Below are positions 1 to 11,929 of a stretch of 64,000 nucleotides of DNA, in pieces; position 1 is the first letter of the stretch; the number at the start of each line of letters is the position of its first letter. The translations under genes were made by a program, and so were the position numbers. Source of the DNA: Primula veris (taxonomy: Eukaryota > Streptophyta > Magnoliopsida > Ericales > Primulaceae); assembly GCA_963682055.1 (NCBI GenBank), contig OY821744.1, positions 4,035,001 through 4,099,000 on the forward strand, written 5' to 3'. The notes under the pieces were generated by a model, which did no database searches, was not told where the DNA came from, and saw nothing but the letters and a program-made list of their open reading frames with translations.

Positions 1-71
1 CAGTGAGTTCGGTGGTCGGGGATAATCAGAATTCTCTTGAAGCACTTGACATTTGACTCCAAGTGGGAGAT
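1..71 (+). mobile_element. 3' internal tail of a Ty1/copia element (family A), with polypurine tract
   Basis: The window opens inside a retrotransposon just before its 3' LTR. The purine-rich run AAGTGGGAGAT at 61-71 directly abuts the LTR start and is the expected polypurine tract for plus-strand priming. No coding sequence can be read in this short piece. The body of the element lies outside the window to the left. Confidence 0.75.
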
Positions 72-430
72 TGTTGAGTTGTGGAGCCAAATGAGTTTTG
101 GCCATGTTTTCTAATTATCCCACATCGCTTGGAATTGTAATAAATTACTCTTTAGTTTCTATATATGTCCTACTATCTTGTATATTTTAATTATAGCTCT
201 ACACATCACAATCACATATTCAAGAGAGAATATTGTAAAGAGAGAGTTTTATTTGTGAGAGAATCATAGCTTGTGATTGGGGTAGATTACGATAGTAATC
301 CTCCTTATAATAATATTAAGTGTCACGTGTAGCGGCCCGGAGACGTAGCCAATTTGGGTGAACTCCGTTATTAAATAGTGTGTGCTCGGTTTTAGTTTTC
401 TGTCTTTCTCATTGTTCGCCTGATCGACCC
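72..430 (+). mobile_element. 3' LTR of family-A copia element
   Basis: It starts TGTTGAGTTGTGG and matches, in opposite orientation, the LTRs at 55030-55376 and 63667-64000. It shares the block around 340-375 that reads like other plant copia LTRs (GGAGACGTAGCC, then AACTCCGTT). The usual terminal TAACA is missing: the LTR stops at CGACCC and runs straight into the sequence that begins tandem unit 1. The end may have been trimmed when the array junction formed. It is more diverged than the two right-hand copies. Confidence 0.85.
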
Positions 431-1014
431 AAGTAGTGGATTTGATTTGAAAGTTTCAAATGCTTCCTTTTTTCATTTTTTTTTTTTTTTTTGGTATGAA
501 CTATTTTATTTTTTATTAAAGAAAAGAATAGGAAAACAGTGGGACAAAACATTCACATGGTCTGAACGAATTAAAACTGATACGATGAAACAAAAATCTT
601 AACTCTCTTAAAGACAAAAAAGTCCTATTGTACTGCAATTTGAGAAAAAACATTGTTAATAAAAGTTATACCTCAAATTAAAAGACTAAGAAAAAGTGCT
701 CAAAAACCCTTCTTTCTCCTTATATCTCCTATCCTATTTCAATATTTTGTTTATGTGAATTTTAAAAATGCTTAAGCCATACGTACTATTAAGAGTATAT
801 ATTACTCACAAACAAAGAAGAGTTACAAATTATTATACATAAAGAATGAATCAAGGGAAAAAAGACAGACCTCAAAAGAGATAAAAGTCGTTATGGGTCT
901 ATATCTATGTATGAATAAAATATATCTATGTATGAATAAAAAATATCTAAGTGCTTTTATCTTTTAACAGATGAACGAATTATTGCTTCTATTAATTTGT
1001 AGACTCGAAGCCGC
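431..1014. other. 3' flank of FATB-like copy 1, no gene
   Basis: AT-rich sequence shared with the other units at about 21543 and 42858. It includes a 21-bp tandem duplication (about 903-945, TCTATGTATGAATAAA twice) that copies 2 and 3 have only once. The region lies 3' of the minus-strand gene and should hold its 3' UTR, but no polyadenylation signal stands out. Confidence 0.6.
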
Positions 1015-3353
1015 TTATTTTGGTATCCATTCAGTTCTTGCCTTCATAATTTCGGCTCCACCTTCGAGTTTAAGCAAATGGTGACACTCGATATGGTCAG
1101 GATACGACAAATCTGCCACGTCAGCAGAAGATACAGTAGTCATCGATTCCAATACATTGTCCTTTTGACATTCTCTCTTATATTGTAGTGTCATACGAGA
1201 TAGATTGTGGCTCTTCAGGGTCGAAACCGGTGCACTCTGCAATTAAATGTTTTCCGTTAGTTGCTCATTTTAAATATTCTGTTAAAAAGAATACACAATA
1301 GGAAAAAATTTTGTTTCGTGTGACTTTTGTTTAAAAATTTGCGAAGAACCGAAATAGAAAATTACCTCAAGGATCCACCCTATGTATTTTGCATTGTTTA
1401 CATGTTGGTTGAGGTCCAAATCACTCCATCTTGGCTGCATTAAAAAACATGTATGCATGAATAAAAGCGAATTCCAACAAAATTAGCACTAGGAGAAAGT
1501 ATAGAATGTAGCTGTTTAATTACTATAATAGAAAGATATTTAACTTACTTTTATGCCGGAACACGTATACTCATATGCAGTGTCATCGACATTTATTAAT
1601 TTTTTACAATCGTCTTCCAAACTAGGAGGTGCATCTTTACAAAAAGGACTCATTTCTTCTCGCACTTCATCAGGAAATCTACACAATCTTCGAGTTTCTT
1701 TATTCATCATCACGAAATTGCTGCAAAATTTTAAAATACACAAGGGCATAGTTTATTATCATTAATTCTTAGGTTTCTGTGCTATTTTAGCAAGGGAACT
1801 AAATAAGTCCATTCGACTTAGGAGTGGCACGCACGGCAATTTGAAATGGAAATGTGTTACAGATTATTATAGTTTTTACCTTGTTGCTCTAACCAATATA
1901 TCTCCGTTTTTCTTGTCACGGATAACTGATTCGCGCCGCAAGCTATTTTTTCCGAAAAGGACTAACCAATTCTCCACTTGTATAGTGTCACCCCTGAAAA
2001 AGTAATATATAGAAGGATATTAAAATTTGATACTAATAGATAGAAAATACGGATTTCTTTGATGGACCACTACATTAATAAGATTTCTTTCTATATTTTC
2101 CTTTAAGAATATAATACAAACTTACCAAGTTGGATAACGATCGACTACGATTTGTGTCTTAGTAGACACCCAAATCAACTTTCTTTTGTGCATCTCCGGA
2201 GTTGAACCCAATCCATCTCCTAAAAGCCCCGTAACCTTCAAATGGTTAAGCCCTGTTTCCTGTTATCACAGAATTGCATGAGCATTTGAGTAACAAAACC
2301 TTTCTCCAAGTCTCCAACAAAACTAAGAATCTTCAAAGTTTTTGAATATATTTTCAAAGTTTTGATAGTAGTAGTTTTTTTTTTCTTGCTTAGTCTTCCG
2401 TTACTTTAAACTAAAACTTTTCAAAGTAATTAATTTGAATAACCGAGCTCCGTTAATTTTTGCATATTACTATAGAAATATTACTATAGAAATATTGAGC
2501 ACCAGTTTTGAATGTCAAATTTATGCGTTTATTGCTTATATTGCTATGTGAGGAAAAGGTAACACATAAGAGGACCATCATAATCTTAAAAAAAAAAAAA
2601 AAAAAAGATCACCATCATGAAAGGAAAAATAACTCTAGACAAGAAAATTATATGTTTAATTACTCTGAAATAATTTTTTCTAATGTGGCTGATTTTTGTT
2701 TCAGGGTTGTGTATCACGTTTTAACTCGTGACGAAAAATGGAAAACTTGTAAAAATGTTATATATATATATACACATACATACATACATATATACACATA
2801 CATACATACATACATATATACACATATATTTATATATATATATATATATACTGGGTTTGATTATAATTAATATTCTTGAGCAATTTAATTATAAGTTTAT
2901 AACCCTCTTTTTCTCGCAACCGGTAATTATGCATACCTGCAAATGACTTATAATAGTCTCAAGAGAGACTGCCCCATCTGCCCCAACTTCGTATGATCTA
3001 ATAGAGAAATTCTGGGAAAATACTAAACCATTTTCCAAAAATCTCCCAGAAATGCCAAGCTCTTCTATAATATTGTCACTAATTATTTTATTTTGGTTTT
3101 CCACAAACATGGTACCAAAAAACAAGCTCAAGTTGGAGAGCTGGTTGGTGAAAACCCATGGGGACACATCATCTACCCTAAGTGAGTTGCTATCTCTGTG
3201 TGTAGGGGTTTGCACATTAACTTTAAAATTTAAGCCATTTTTAGGGTTTGTGGGCTTTGATGGTTTCGACAACCCAATTTGTTTTTGCGTTATTTTGTGG
3301 TTGGATTCAACTGGTGCAGATGCAAGGGGAGAAAACGTCGAAGTCGCAACCAT
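1015..3353 (-). CDS. FATB-like: FATB-like acyl-ACP thioesterase, copy 1
   Basis: Plastid fatty acyl-ACP thioesterase that hydrolyses acyl-ACP to end fatty-acid synthesis. Exons on the minus strand are 3353-2937, 2259-2126, 1993-1880, 1720-1549, 1434-1366 and 1236-1015 (417, 134, 114, 172, 69, 222 bp), all with GT-AG introns, giving 375 residues. The internal exon sizes and phases match the FATB plan as I know it. Residues 107-139 carry the FATB block NGLVFSQNFSIRSYEVGAD. Exon 5 holds SDLDLNQHVNN and exon 6 YKREC, so the proposed active-site residues D286, N288, H290, E324 and C325 are all present. The N-terminus is short and lacks the usual hydrophobic segment before this domain; residues 1 to about 60 look like a plastid transit peptide. 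The start is the first ATG downstream of a TATA box. Substrate chain length cannot be read from sequence alone. Confidence 0.9.
2757..2852. repeat. TA/TACA microsatellite in intron 1 of FATB-like copy 1
   Basis: Compound (TA)n and (ATAC)n repeat inside the 677-bp first intron. The same site in copies 2 and 3 (about 25457-25495 and 44887-44918) is much shorter, which accounts for most of the intron length difference (677 versus 608 and 604 bp). Confidence 0.85.
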
Positions 3354-3447
3354 GATTATGTGTGTGTGTGTATGCTTGTGTGTGTATGAGTGTGTGTGTA
3401 AGAGAGAGGGAGATTAATGGATACGGCTTTATGATCATGGGGCATTG

Positions 3448-3455
3448 TATTTATA
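3448..3455 (-). promoter_or_regulatory. TATA box of FATB-like copy 1
   Basis: On the minus strand this reads TATAAATA, about 95 bp before the ATG. It is conserved at the same place in all three copies. Between it and the ATG the predicted 5' UTR contains a CA-rich microsatellite (about 3358-3400). Confidence 0.7.
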
Positions 3456-5338
3456 GTAGCATATATCACGTAAGTCTTTGAAAAATGGTAGTAAGTGTCA
3501 AACACGTCTGTTCGGAATTAAGTAATAACTTTGGGAGACCGTTGTTCTAATGTGTGGAATAACAGATGTTTTATAAAAGAATAAACTGAATTTTACCAGT
3601 TAACTATTTCATGTCCATAAATGGTATTTTTGTTAGTTTGTGAATAATTTTCAATGGACTATGGACGAAAAGTTCAAAAGTTACTTGAGGAGACCAAGCT
3701 TTACCATTGACGCTATTAATTAAGTTGTAACCTAACCCAACTATTCATTAGAAGAATCGGTCTCTGCTTAAAACATGTGTATTATATTCCTAAATTAGTA
3801 ATTATCACAATTGAAATCCTAAGCCTAATAATACTGACACGTAACCTAACTAGAGTATCGACAACTCATAGTAATTAAAATGATATGGTCTATTCAATTA
3901 TTTCCATCTCCAGTTGTTCTTTTTAATTGTCCTGAAGTTTTAATTGTGAATGTTGATGTACAACAAGTGGAAATATGGTAGGTAAGGTCTTGAGACTTAT
4001 AACAATTCATAAGAAATATGAATCACTAACTAATAGTACTGCTTACATTTTTATGAGATAAATAAAACATATCTTATTATTTTCCACTTCAGACCTTTGT
4101 CTCTAATCTTTTAATATCTCTTTGCAAGTAGCTAATTTATGCATGATAGGCGATTAAAGAAATAACAACATTTGTCAAAGTTGTAAACATGAAATTGCAT
4201 GACAAAACCAGATCTTATATATATAGTAAGGCCGTGTAGAGTTAAGTAACGAAATTATTTTGTGAAATAACTGTTGGTAATATGGAAATCAAGTACGAGT
4301 AAAAGGCTAGGACATTGAATGGTAGTTAATTAGCTAGTTATTATTCATCTAAAAAACTTAATTACCTAAAAATCTTACTCTCTGATGTGACGAGTTAAGT
4401 GTACTAATCATTTTTGTTTCGATATTGAAATCATATTTTCATTTAATGCATAATTGGTCCACCTAATCCGTCACGTCAGCAGGTAAACTTTTTGGGTAAA
4501 GTTTTAAGTTGCTATAACAATACCCATTATTAAATATGTAGAAAATATTGTCCAGATTATGAAATTTTAACAGAGATTCTGAAATAATTAATTACTGGGT
4601 CTAGTCCCACGATCTTCTCCTACTAACTAAGTTGGTACAGTCAATGCGTTTATACACCTTAGTCGTTACCCCCTAAGAACTGAAGCTTCCTTATTTTACT
4701 AAACGGTCAATATTAGCACAAATGTACAATAGTGCAAAAAGACTAAAATATAAGATTTCTCAACACGACTTTTGACCACTAGGGCTTGGCGCAACTTGAA
4801 AATAAAACTTAATTTACCATATACATACGTTCGAACTTAATTATCAAAAGTCCAAATTTGTGGTTTTTGTTTAACTAAAAATAAGTACTAGAAACATTAA
4901 TTTGTACTTAAGTTTATAAGAGATTTTAACCGTATGTTTTTGATAATTATGAATAGCATGTATGCAACATAAGTATGAATATTGAATCATATTAACGAGC
5001 AACGCAGTTTTTTATTTTAATTCTCTATCGCATCTAAATTTATTTACGAATTTAAAGCAGGATTAGTCTTAGATTTCTGCATGTTATCTTACACATTGAT
5101 GCATGGTCGAAAATAGACACCAGTGATAGGTTTTCTCCGAGTAACTCGTAAATGAACAACTACGGTGGATTAGTTGAGAGCCCAACTAATCCTCTTAAGC
5201 TAAAACGAGTTTAAAATTAAGAGATAAATACATGGGAATTGTTAGGGTTCAGATAATTTACCTTAGAAAATACATCTAAATTTATACTCAATTAAACCTG
5301 ATCTTCTATATCAAATTACTCAATCATATATAGTAATA
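3456..5338. other. 5' flank of copy 1 and intergenic sequence, no gene
   Basis: AT-rich sequence aligned to 26086-28233 (unit 2) and 45524-47317 (unit 3). Unit 1 lacks about 200 bp that the others carry near 27480-27690. No ORF with recognisable protein similarity is seen. The proximal part should contain the promoter of FATB-like copy 1. Confidence 0.6.
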
Positions 5339-5501
5339 CTTCATCCGTTTCAAATTGTTAGTCCACCATGAAACTACGTGCAAATTTAACCAACAAAAAA
5401 CTCATACGTAAAATGCCGAAACAAAAATTTAAAGACTAGTTTTTAATTGGTTAAAGTTACACATAGTTTCGTGATGTACTAACAATTTGAAACGAATGAA
5501 G
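5339..5501. mobile_element. Stowaway-like MITE (unit 1)
   Basis: 163-bp element with terminal inverted repeats of the CTTCATCCGTTTCAAATTG type, flanked by TA on both sides (5337-5338 and 5502-5503). Length, TIR type and TA duplication fit Stowaway (Tc1/mariner) MITEs. The same insertion is in units 2 and 3, so it predates the triplication. Confidence 0.85.
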
Positions 5502-6436
5502 TATATTAAAATATAAAACACGTGTTATAATAGGATCAAACTGAAATGAAACTTTCAACTTCATGACGTCGTGTGTGTGGCTCAACAAAACTGTTTGAAC
5601 ATTGAATAGATCCTCGCAACATGATATTTAGAACTATACGTTATCTAGAAATATGTGTATAAATCATTTTATATATACTTCTATTTTTCAGGGAGTAGTA
5701 GAGAAATATACAACACGTATCTACTATTTATATTTGAGTCTAAATATTCTATAGCTATTCTTCATCCATTTCATGTCTCCTTACGTATTTTATTCAAAAA
5801 AAATTCTAAAAAACATGTAATTATTATAAGACATGTATCAATACATTCCAATAATTATTTTTAAAAGAAAATCTACACAAAATTTATTTTGGAATAAATG
5901 TATAAATTAGTGTAAATTAAAAATTAAATCTTTGAAAAATTGTCTTAAACAATATTATATCCAAATATTTTAAAATTTGAATATAGTATAATATAAAACT
6001 TTATAAATTTGCGGAACAAGTTGTAAAAATTTAAAATTTGCGGAACAAGTTGTAAAAATTTAAAATTTGCATGAAAATAAGTAAGAAGACATACAAGGGA
6101 CAGAGAATAGGGATAATAGATTTTGACGAGATATTTGTTGCTATTTTTGATGATGTAGTAATGGTTGCTAAATCGGTAAACAACAACAAAGATTGTTAGT
6201 ATTATTGTGAATTTAGCCGCAACCATTATAATATTCGAGGAGCAATTAATTAAGGAAAATCTCAGACATTTAATGGTAGTGTAGCCATAAGAGTGGATCT
6301 AAAAATTGTTTGATCTTTAAACAATGTGAACTTTGGACAACTCCAATACTTAATTCCCCGGCTCTTATTGACCAAAAATTTAAAATACGTCATAGTAATA
6401 ATAGGCTTGTGACATATGTTAATAATGCATCATATA

Positions 6437-6439
<3 letters not shown>

Positions 6440-6499
<60 letters not shown>
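6440..6499. repeat. (TA)n microsatellite
   Basis: About 30 TA dinucleotides. The matching sites in units 2 (about 29317-29330) and 3 (about 48366-48384) have fewer than ten, so the run expanded in unit 1 after duplication. Confidence 0.95.
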
Positions 6500-6503
<4 letters not shown>

Positions 6504-7590
6504 ATGACGAATCTCACCTTTTCCCTCTTTTTCTACATGTACAGTCACTCAAAGTTGAATTTTAGTTCCCTATGAAAATGGAAAAATTTTAACATAATCT
6601 GTTAACTTTTAGCGACCTGATAAACAATCTAACATTTTTTCTAATTCGGTACTCAATCTATACGTTTCGCTCTAATTTGGTATCCAACCTAACATTTTTT
6701 CTAATTTGATACTCAATCTATACGTATTCAGTCCAATTAAGGGACTCAATCTGTATTCGATCATCGGTTTTTAACGTATATCAGGTCTCATTTACTATTG
6801 ATTAACCGATGTGAAATATTCAATTGTTGTATTAAAGAATTTAAAGTAAAATAAGTATTTAATATGTTTGAGTTAATTAAGTTAAAATGATCGGATGTGT
6901 GTTGAGTCTCTTAATTAGAACGAAAATGTATAAATACATTTGGTACCAAATTAGAAAGTGTGTTACGTTTGGATACCAAATCACTAAATAGGTTAAGTAT
7001 CATTTTTAACATTTTTTTCCTATGCAAATAGTACACTATGTCATAGAATGGACTCAACCTTTCTGTTAGGATGTGTATGATAATAATAATAATATGTATG
7101 ATGTGTTAGGATATCATCAGAGGACACGTTACATACATGTTTTATAAAAACAAAATTAACAGAGTCAATTTAATATGACTAAACAAGTTATGATTTTTTA
7201 ACGAAATGAAGAAAAGAATAATCCTGGGAATGTAATACTTTTTGAAACAACAAACAGAACACCTAAAACAATAAGAGCACACAAGTAAAAGTAATTTCAT
7301 TCCTCATATCCTCATCTTAAACTTCACATGTCATCATTTGGGGTGGAAAAATAATATCGTAAACTTGTTCCAATTGTTAATGATTTTGATATAATTCCAT
7401 TGTGATCCTAACACATAGATTGAAGTGGTTGCTTGATGTATAAGTGGAGTGAATATAATATTGCGTGCCAATTGAATTAATTCAGTCACATAATAGGTGA
7501 AGAGATAGTAAAAAAAAACAATATTTGATCAATGATTTATTCTTCAGCCCCTCTCATGTTAATTCAATCGGGGCCGGCAAACATTCCAAT

Positions 7591-7728
7591 TTGATCAATG
7601 ATATTTGATCAATCCAGTCAATGATATTTGATCAATTCAGTCACATATACTTTGATCAATGATATTTGATCAATTCAGTCACATAGACTTTGATCAATGA
7701 TATTTGATCAATTCAGTCAAAGAAAGAA
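7591..7728. repeat. 38-bp minisatellite, unit 1 allele
   Basis: Tandem copies of a unit containing GATCAATGATATTTGATCA followed by ATTCAGTCA. Unit 1 has about four partly complete copies; the matching sites at 30428-30508 (unit 2) and 49427-49519 (unit 3) have fewer. The core TTGATCAA-like motif is palindromic. Confidence 0.85.
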
Positions 7729-7764
7729 CTACGTGAAAACACTCCAATTTTAATAAAATTAATA

Positions 7765-7768
<4 letters not shown>

Positions 7769-7833
<65 letters not shown>
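7769..7833. repeat. (AT)n microsatellite
   Basis: About 32 AT dinucleotides. Unit 2 (about 30562-30571) and unit 3 (about 49580-49599) have short versions. Confidence 0.95.
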
Positions 7834-7839
<6 letters not shown>

Positions 7840-8294
7840 GAGAGATATTAAAATTTTCAAAAAATTAATTATGCTTCTACCCCTCTCATGTTATGATAAA
7901 AACTCGAATCGAGAATTAAAAAAAAAAAGCATATATGACATCAGTCCTTCCTATTTAAAGTTCGTGTGGTCATAATGGTGATTAGTTTGCAATTTTTGCA
8001 ATTGAATAAAACATACTATCAAAGCTAAAAGTTGAAGAAAATAACAACACAAACGTATTTCTTTGAGGTTTCTTATAATATTCCAATAGAAAAGAATAAA
8101 AAAATATTTGTACGGGACATGTACACTATATAAATGTAAGTGTTGGACTTTTATCATTCAACCTTTGCGACTCCCCTTGGCTGTCAGTTTCATGTGTTTA
8201 CTTGCAAATTGTTAGAGTCAAGATTCATTTACGTTCAAATTCAAATCTATTACTTGGAAGACTTTGATTATAAGGAATGTGATTTTCTTTTTTA

Positions 8295-8896
8295 AATATC
8301 ATCCGCACCGGTTACTCAAAACATATTTTTTATTAAAATTTAATGATTATGATATAAAAAGTGACATGCATCAGGAATTTTATAAATTCACTAAATTTAA
8401 GAAAACACAAAATTCACCTCATATATGAGTAATGTATATGATTTCCTAGATTTATACTCACTCCGTCTCTAAACAAATGTCACATACAAAAATACGTACA
8501 ATTTTGACCGATAATTTTTTCATATTTAGATTGCCGGAAAAATTATTTCAAAAGTTAATCACGTATTTTATGATTAGAACTATATGATGAAATTTTCAAT
8601 TTTTTCATTTCGGTAATTTTGATATGAAAATTTTGATGGTCAAAGTTACATGTATTTTCGTAGAAGATATTTGTTTAGGGACAGATGGAGTATAATAGTA
8701 ATAAATTATCACGGGATTTATATTTTTGTGGTGTAATATTGTTATGATTATTAAAAGATAATAAAAAAAAATATAAGGTTATTATAAGAAAATTAATAAA
8801 AAAGCTGGAATTTTGTGTAAATGTATACGGTTTCTTAAAAAATATAAAATATGTTAGGTCTAAATAAATGAGTCAAGTAGCCAGTGCGGATGATAT
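8295..8896. mobile_element. MITE-like element with ATCATCCGCAC termini, split by a Stowaway-like MITE
   Basis: The ends are near-perfect inverted repeats: left ATATCATCCGCACCGG (8295-8310), right CCAGTGCGGATGATAT (8881-8896). There is no ORF. The inner sequence is related to 11930-12300 in this unit and 52780-53130 in unit 3, so it is a repeat family. The target-site duplication is not clear, so the superfamily (hAT or Harbinger) is unresolved. It is present in unit 2 at about 31035-31640; unit 3 has lost its left half. Confidence 0.65.
8457..8690. mobile_element. Stowaway-like MITE nested in the previous element
   Basis: 234 bp, with ends CTCACTCCGTCTCTAAACAA and its inverted partner (TTGTTTAGGGACAGATGGAG), flanked by TA on each side. 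It is nested in the 8295-8896 element and therefore younger than it. The same nested insertion is in unit 2 (31196-31429). Confidence 0.8.
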
Positions 8897-11800
8897 TTTC
8901 CCTTGGAAGGACTGCCAATAGTGCTAATTCAAGGAATGTTCTGGGTTCTTAATGGATGTTTTCGTAGGGTACTAATGGCAAAATAAAGTCAATGGAATCA
9001 TAAATATACTGAAGTTATAGAAAACTTAAATTTGAAGGATTTGCTAACTATTCTAGTTTTCTTAATAAAACTGTATAGGAAAAAATAAGGAATATAATAA
9101 CTTTGGTAAATTTTGGCAACCCTTTGACCTCATTGTCCCGTGACATCTCCTTATTAAGCCTCAAATTAGTAAACCCGTCCAAAAAGTTTCATGTCATCTT
9201 GTCCGGGACTACAAATTAAACTTTCACTCATACACCTTTATTATACAAAAAAACACCCTTTTGTATAGTTTTTTTTTTACAAAAATAAATCATCACCTGA
9301 GCCGGTCGGCTACTCGGCTGACCGGCCCAAGAACCGGCTTTGACCCAAGTCATTTCTGTTTGCCCTTTTTATTTTAATAAATTGTGGGGAAAACCCACAT
9401 TTTATTTTTATTGATTAATAAAAAGTAAAATACGGGGAGAAAACCCCACTACAAAAAAGGAAATAAGTATCTGTTACATAAGAAAACGCGTTGCTTATAA
9501 GAAATAAAACATAAACTTGGAAGTCCAAGTTGTAAATAACTTCATATGTACTTCACTTCCAAGGTTTCCAAATTTTGTTTTTCCCATTCAAATTTTGTTT
9601 TTATTTTATTTCCACATCCAAATTTTATTTTTCCTATTCAAATTTTATTCCTCTCGTAATCTCATTGTAGTCTAATGCATATATTCCTGCAACAAAAATA
9701 AGAATTAGGCGTATAAGCTAGTAAATTTGTAATTTTAATTTGTTTCATTTTGGCCTTGCAACCTTTCATTTATTTTTTCATGTGCAAGTCTTGGGACAAA
9801 TATATATATATATATATAGAGTAAAAAAAACAGCATCATTGAACATCGATCTCAACCTAATATTCAAATAGATTTTAATCATGTAGTATTGGTAATTAAA
9901 TTTCAAACTTAGTTCTGATAATTTTTTCATAAATATAGACAACAGTGTTTTTTCATTATTCCAATACAAAGGGAAACTGTAAAGTATCAATTCTTGTTCA
10001 AATACATATTGTCGGAGCAAAATAATTAAACAAAATATATGCGGCATATATAATAATTAAAACCAAATATTTATCTTTCACTGATAAAATAAAAGATGGG
10101 GTGTAATTTTCCCACCATTTAATTAAAATAATTTATGTCCGAGGTACAGTAAAGAAATGGAAAAGGGGATTGCCGATATTTCCTTCTCAAGTCTATGACC
10201 AGAGTGGGATTATCGTGCACGCATATATAAAATAAAAATTAATGCATGCTTTCTTGATTTTTTCATGTTTCAAGAAATTAAGTAGTAAATATGCATGGCA
10301 TGATCTTAATACGCCACTATACAACTTATATGCTATAAAATAATGTTTGATTTTATAAGAGTCAAAAACTGTTATAAGTCTGTCACTAATTTAAAAAACT
10401 GTCACAAAGAAGTCACAAAAACCATCGCTAATAAGTTCATAACAAAAAATATCATCATTAATCCCGTCGTTATTTGATTATTTTTTTTTTATAGTGATAT
10501 AGATACATATAAGTAAGCAAAGGGCAATTCCATGAGGTTTCATATATGAAAGAAATCAAAGGAACATTAATTGGGTTAAGTCTTTATTACAAGTCATTGA
10601 ATGACGAATATTAATGACGTAATTAGTGATAATGTTTTAAAAAAAACTCTTCAAAATTGAGGCATGTTCATTTCTGTTGAGGTTGCTATTTGGTAATAAA
10701 TACTACCAACATATCATTATAGTGTTAATATGGCATTTACTATGAATCTTTAAAAAAGCATTTCCACCGTACTAATTAAAATTAATAAACAATAAAAATA
10801 ACTCAAATCTAAAATTTATCACATATAGCATATACATATTCCAAAAGAAAATAAATTATTTATCATGTCATAACAACTTTGTATATTTACTCTCCAATTT
10901 ATCTAGACAAAATGAATTATTATTTTATTGATATATAACTAGTTCATTTTGTCAATTTACGTTTTGTTTACTTTTTTTCTGCCATGTCATAATTAATTTT
11001 GTCATGTAACCAATTAAAATCCATACTGTAAATTTTGGTTGTCTTGCTTGGGAAGTATCAAAATTTTCAAAATTAAAAAGAATAGTATTAATATTATTTT
11101 TTGAAATTAAAAGCATTACTGTAAATTTTGCTCTGTTTATATATATCACATTTTTCTTTTGATGAATATTTTTGAACATTGAACAAAATAAGCTAATCTA
11201 ATTCCATTTACTATAAAAAAAAAAAAGTAGAATCATGAAAATGGTATTAAATGCATCATTAATGGCAACAATCATTTAATTGCACGTCAACTAATCTAAT
11301 ACATTAATAATAGCTTATCATGTGCCTCGTGCGCATATGTTAGCAAGCCCCTTTCTATATTAAGTGTCTTTTTCGTTACGTTTAAATTTTAATATTGATG
11401 TACCGTGTACGAGAACTTTTCTTGTTAATCATTTCGTTGGATCTTTGATGTGACATTAGCACAATTGTTTCAGAAAATACATATTAAGTGTGATAGGAGA
11501 AAGAGTTAACAAAATAAAACACGAGTGAAAATAAGATCTACTCGTTTTTAAATAAATAATTGTTTTTTTGGCGTAGTCAAGACATGTATTTCAACAACAA
11601 AAGTATTGAGTTAAGACTGTTAAGCATCTGTATCATCAGTATTCTAAAATAAACCGTGCAGTTTCCTTCTGTAACCTCAAAAATATGGCGAACTTGAAAA
11701 TCCTCTGTAACATCAACCGTATCAGAATTTCATCATTTATTCAAACATAACATATTGTATATTTTTAAGTAACCGTTTATATTTATACAAAATTACATCT

Positions 11801-11929
11801 TACTTATTAATTTCTTTTATAATAACCCTACATTAATTATTTCTTTATATTTGTTTATTATTATTTAATAATCATAACAATATTTCAGCCATAAAAATAT
11901 AGACCTCATGACATTTTATTACTAAAGAG
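8897..11929. other. intergenic AT-rich stretch, no gene
   Basis: Shared with units 2 and 3. A GC-rich quasi-palindrome at about 9302-9326 (CCGGTC and GACCGG arms) is notable against the AT-rich background. The interval also includes the CACTA-like insertion at 10331-10496. No coding region is recognised. Confidence 0.6.
10331..10496. mobile_element. CACTA-like MITE, unit 1 only
   Basis: 166-bp insertion absent from the matching sites in units 2 (about 32880) and 3 (about 51575). It ends in TTTTTATAGTG, has a related inverted start (TGCTATAAAA), and is flanked by the 3-bp duplication ATA (10328-10330 and 10497-10499), as expected for CACTA transposons. It is far too short to encode a transposase. 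Confidence 0.7.

Larger units (their letters stand above)
5502..8294. other. AT-rich intergenic stretch, no gene
   Basis: Shared by all units. A 27-bp tandem duplication lies near 6010-6066. It contains the (TA)n runs and the minisatellite listed separately, and otherwise shows no coding potential on either strand. Confidence 0.6.

Noticed and set aside
2508..2870. 120-residue plus-strand ORF in FATB intron 1
   Set aside because: Encoded by poly-A and TA/TACA repeats (KKKKK and YIYTHTYIH runs) inside an intron.
3052..3417. Plus-strand ORF of 121 residues over FATB exon 1, and equivalents at 25696-26031 and 45120-45485
   Set aside because: Antisense shadow of the thioesterase exon; it shows no independent similarity, and its C-terminus is just the TG microsatellite.
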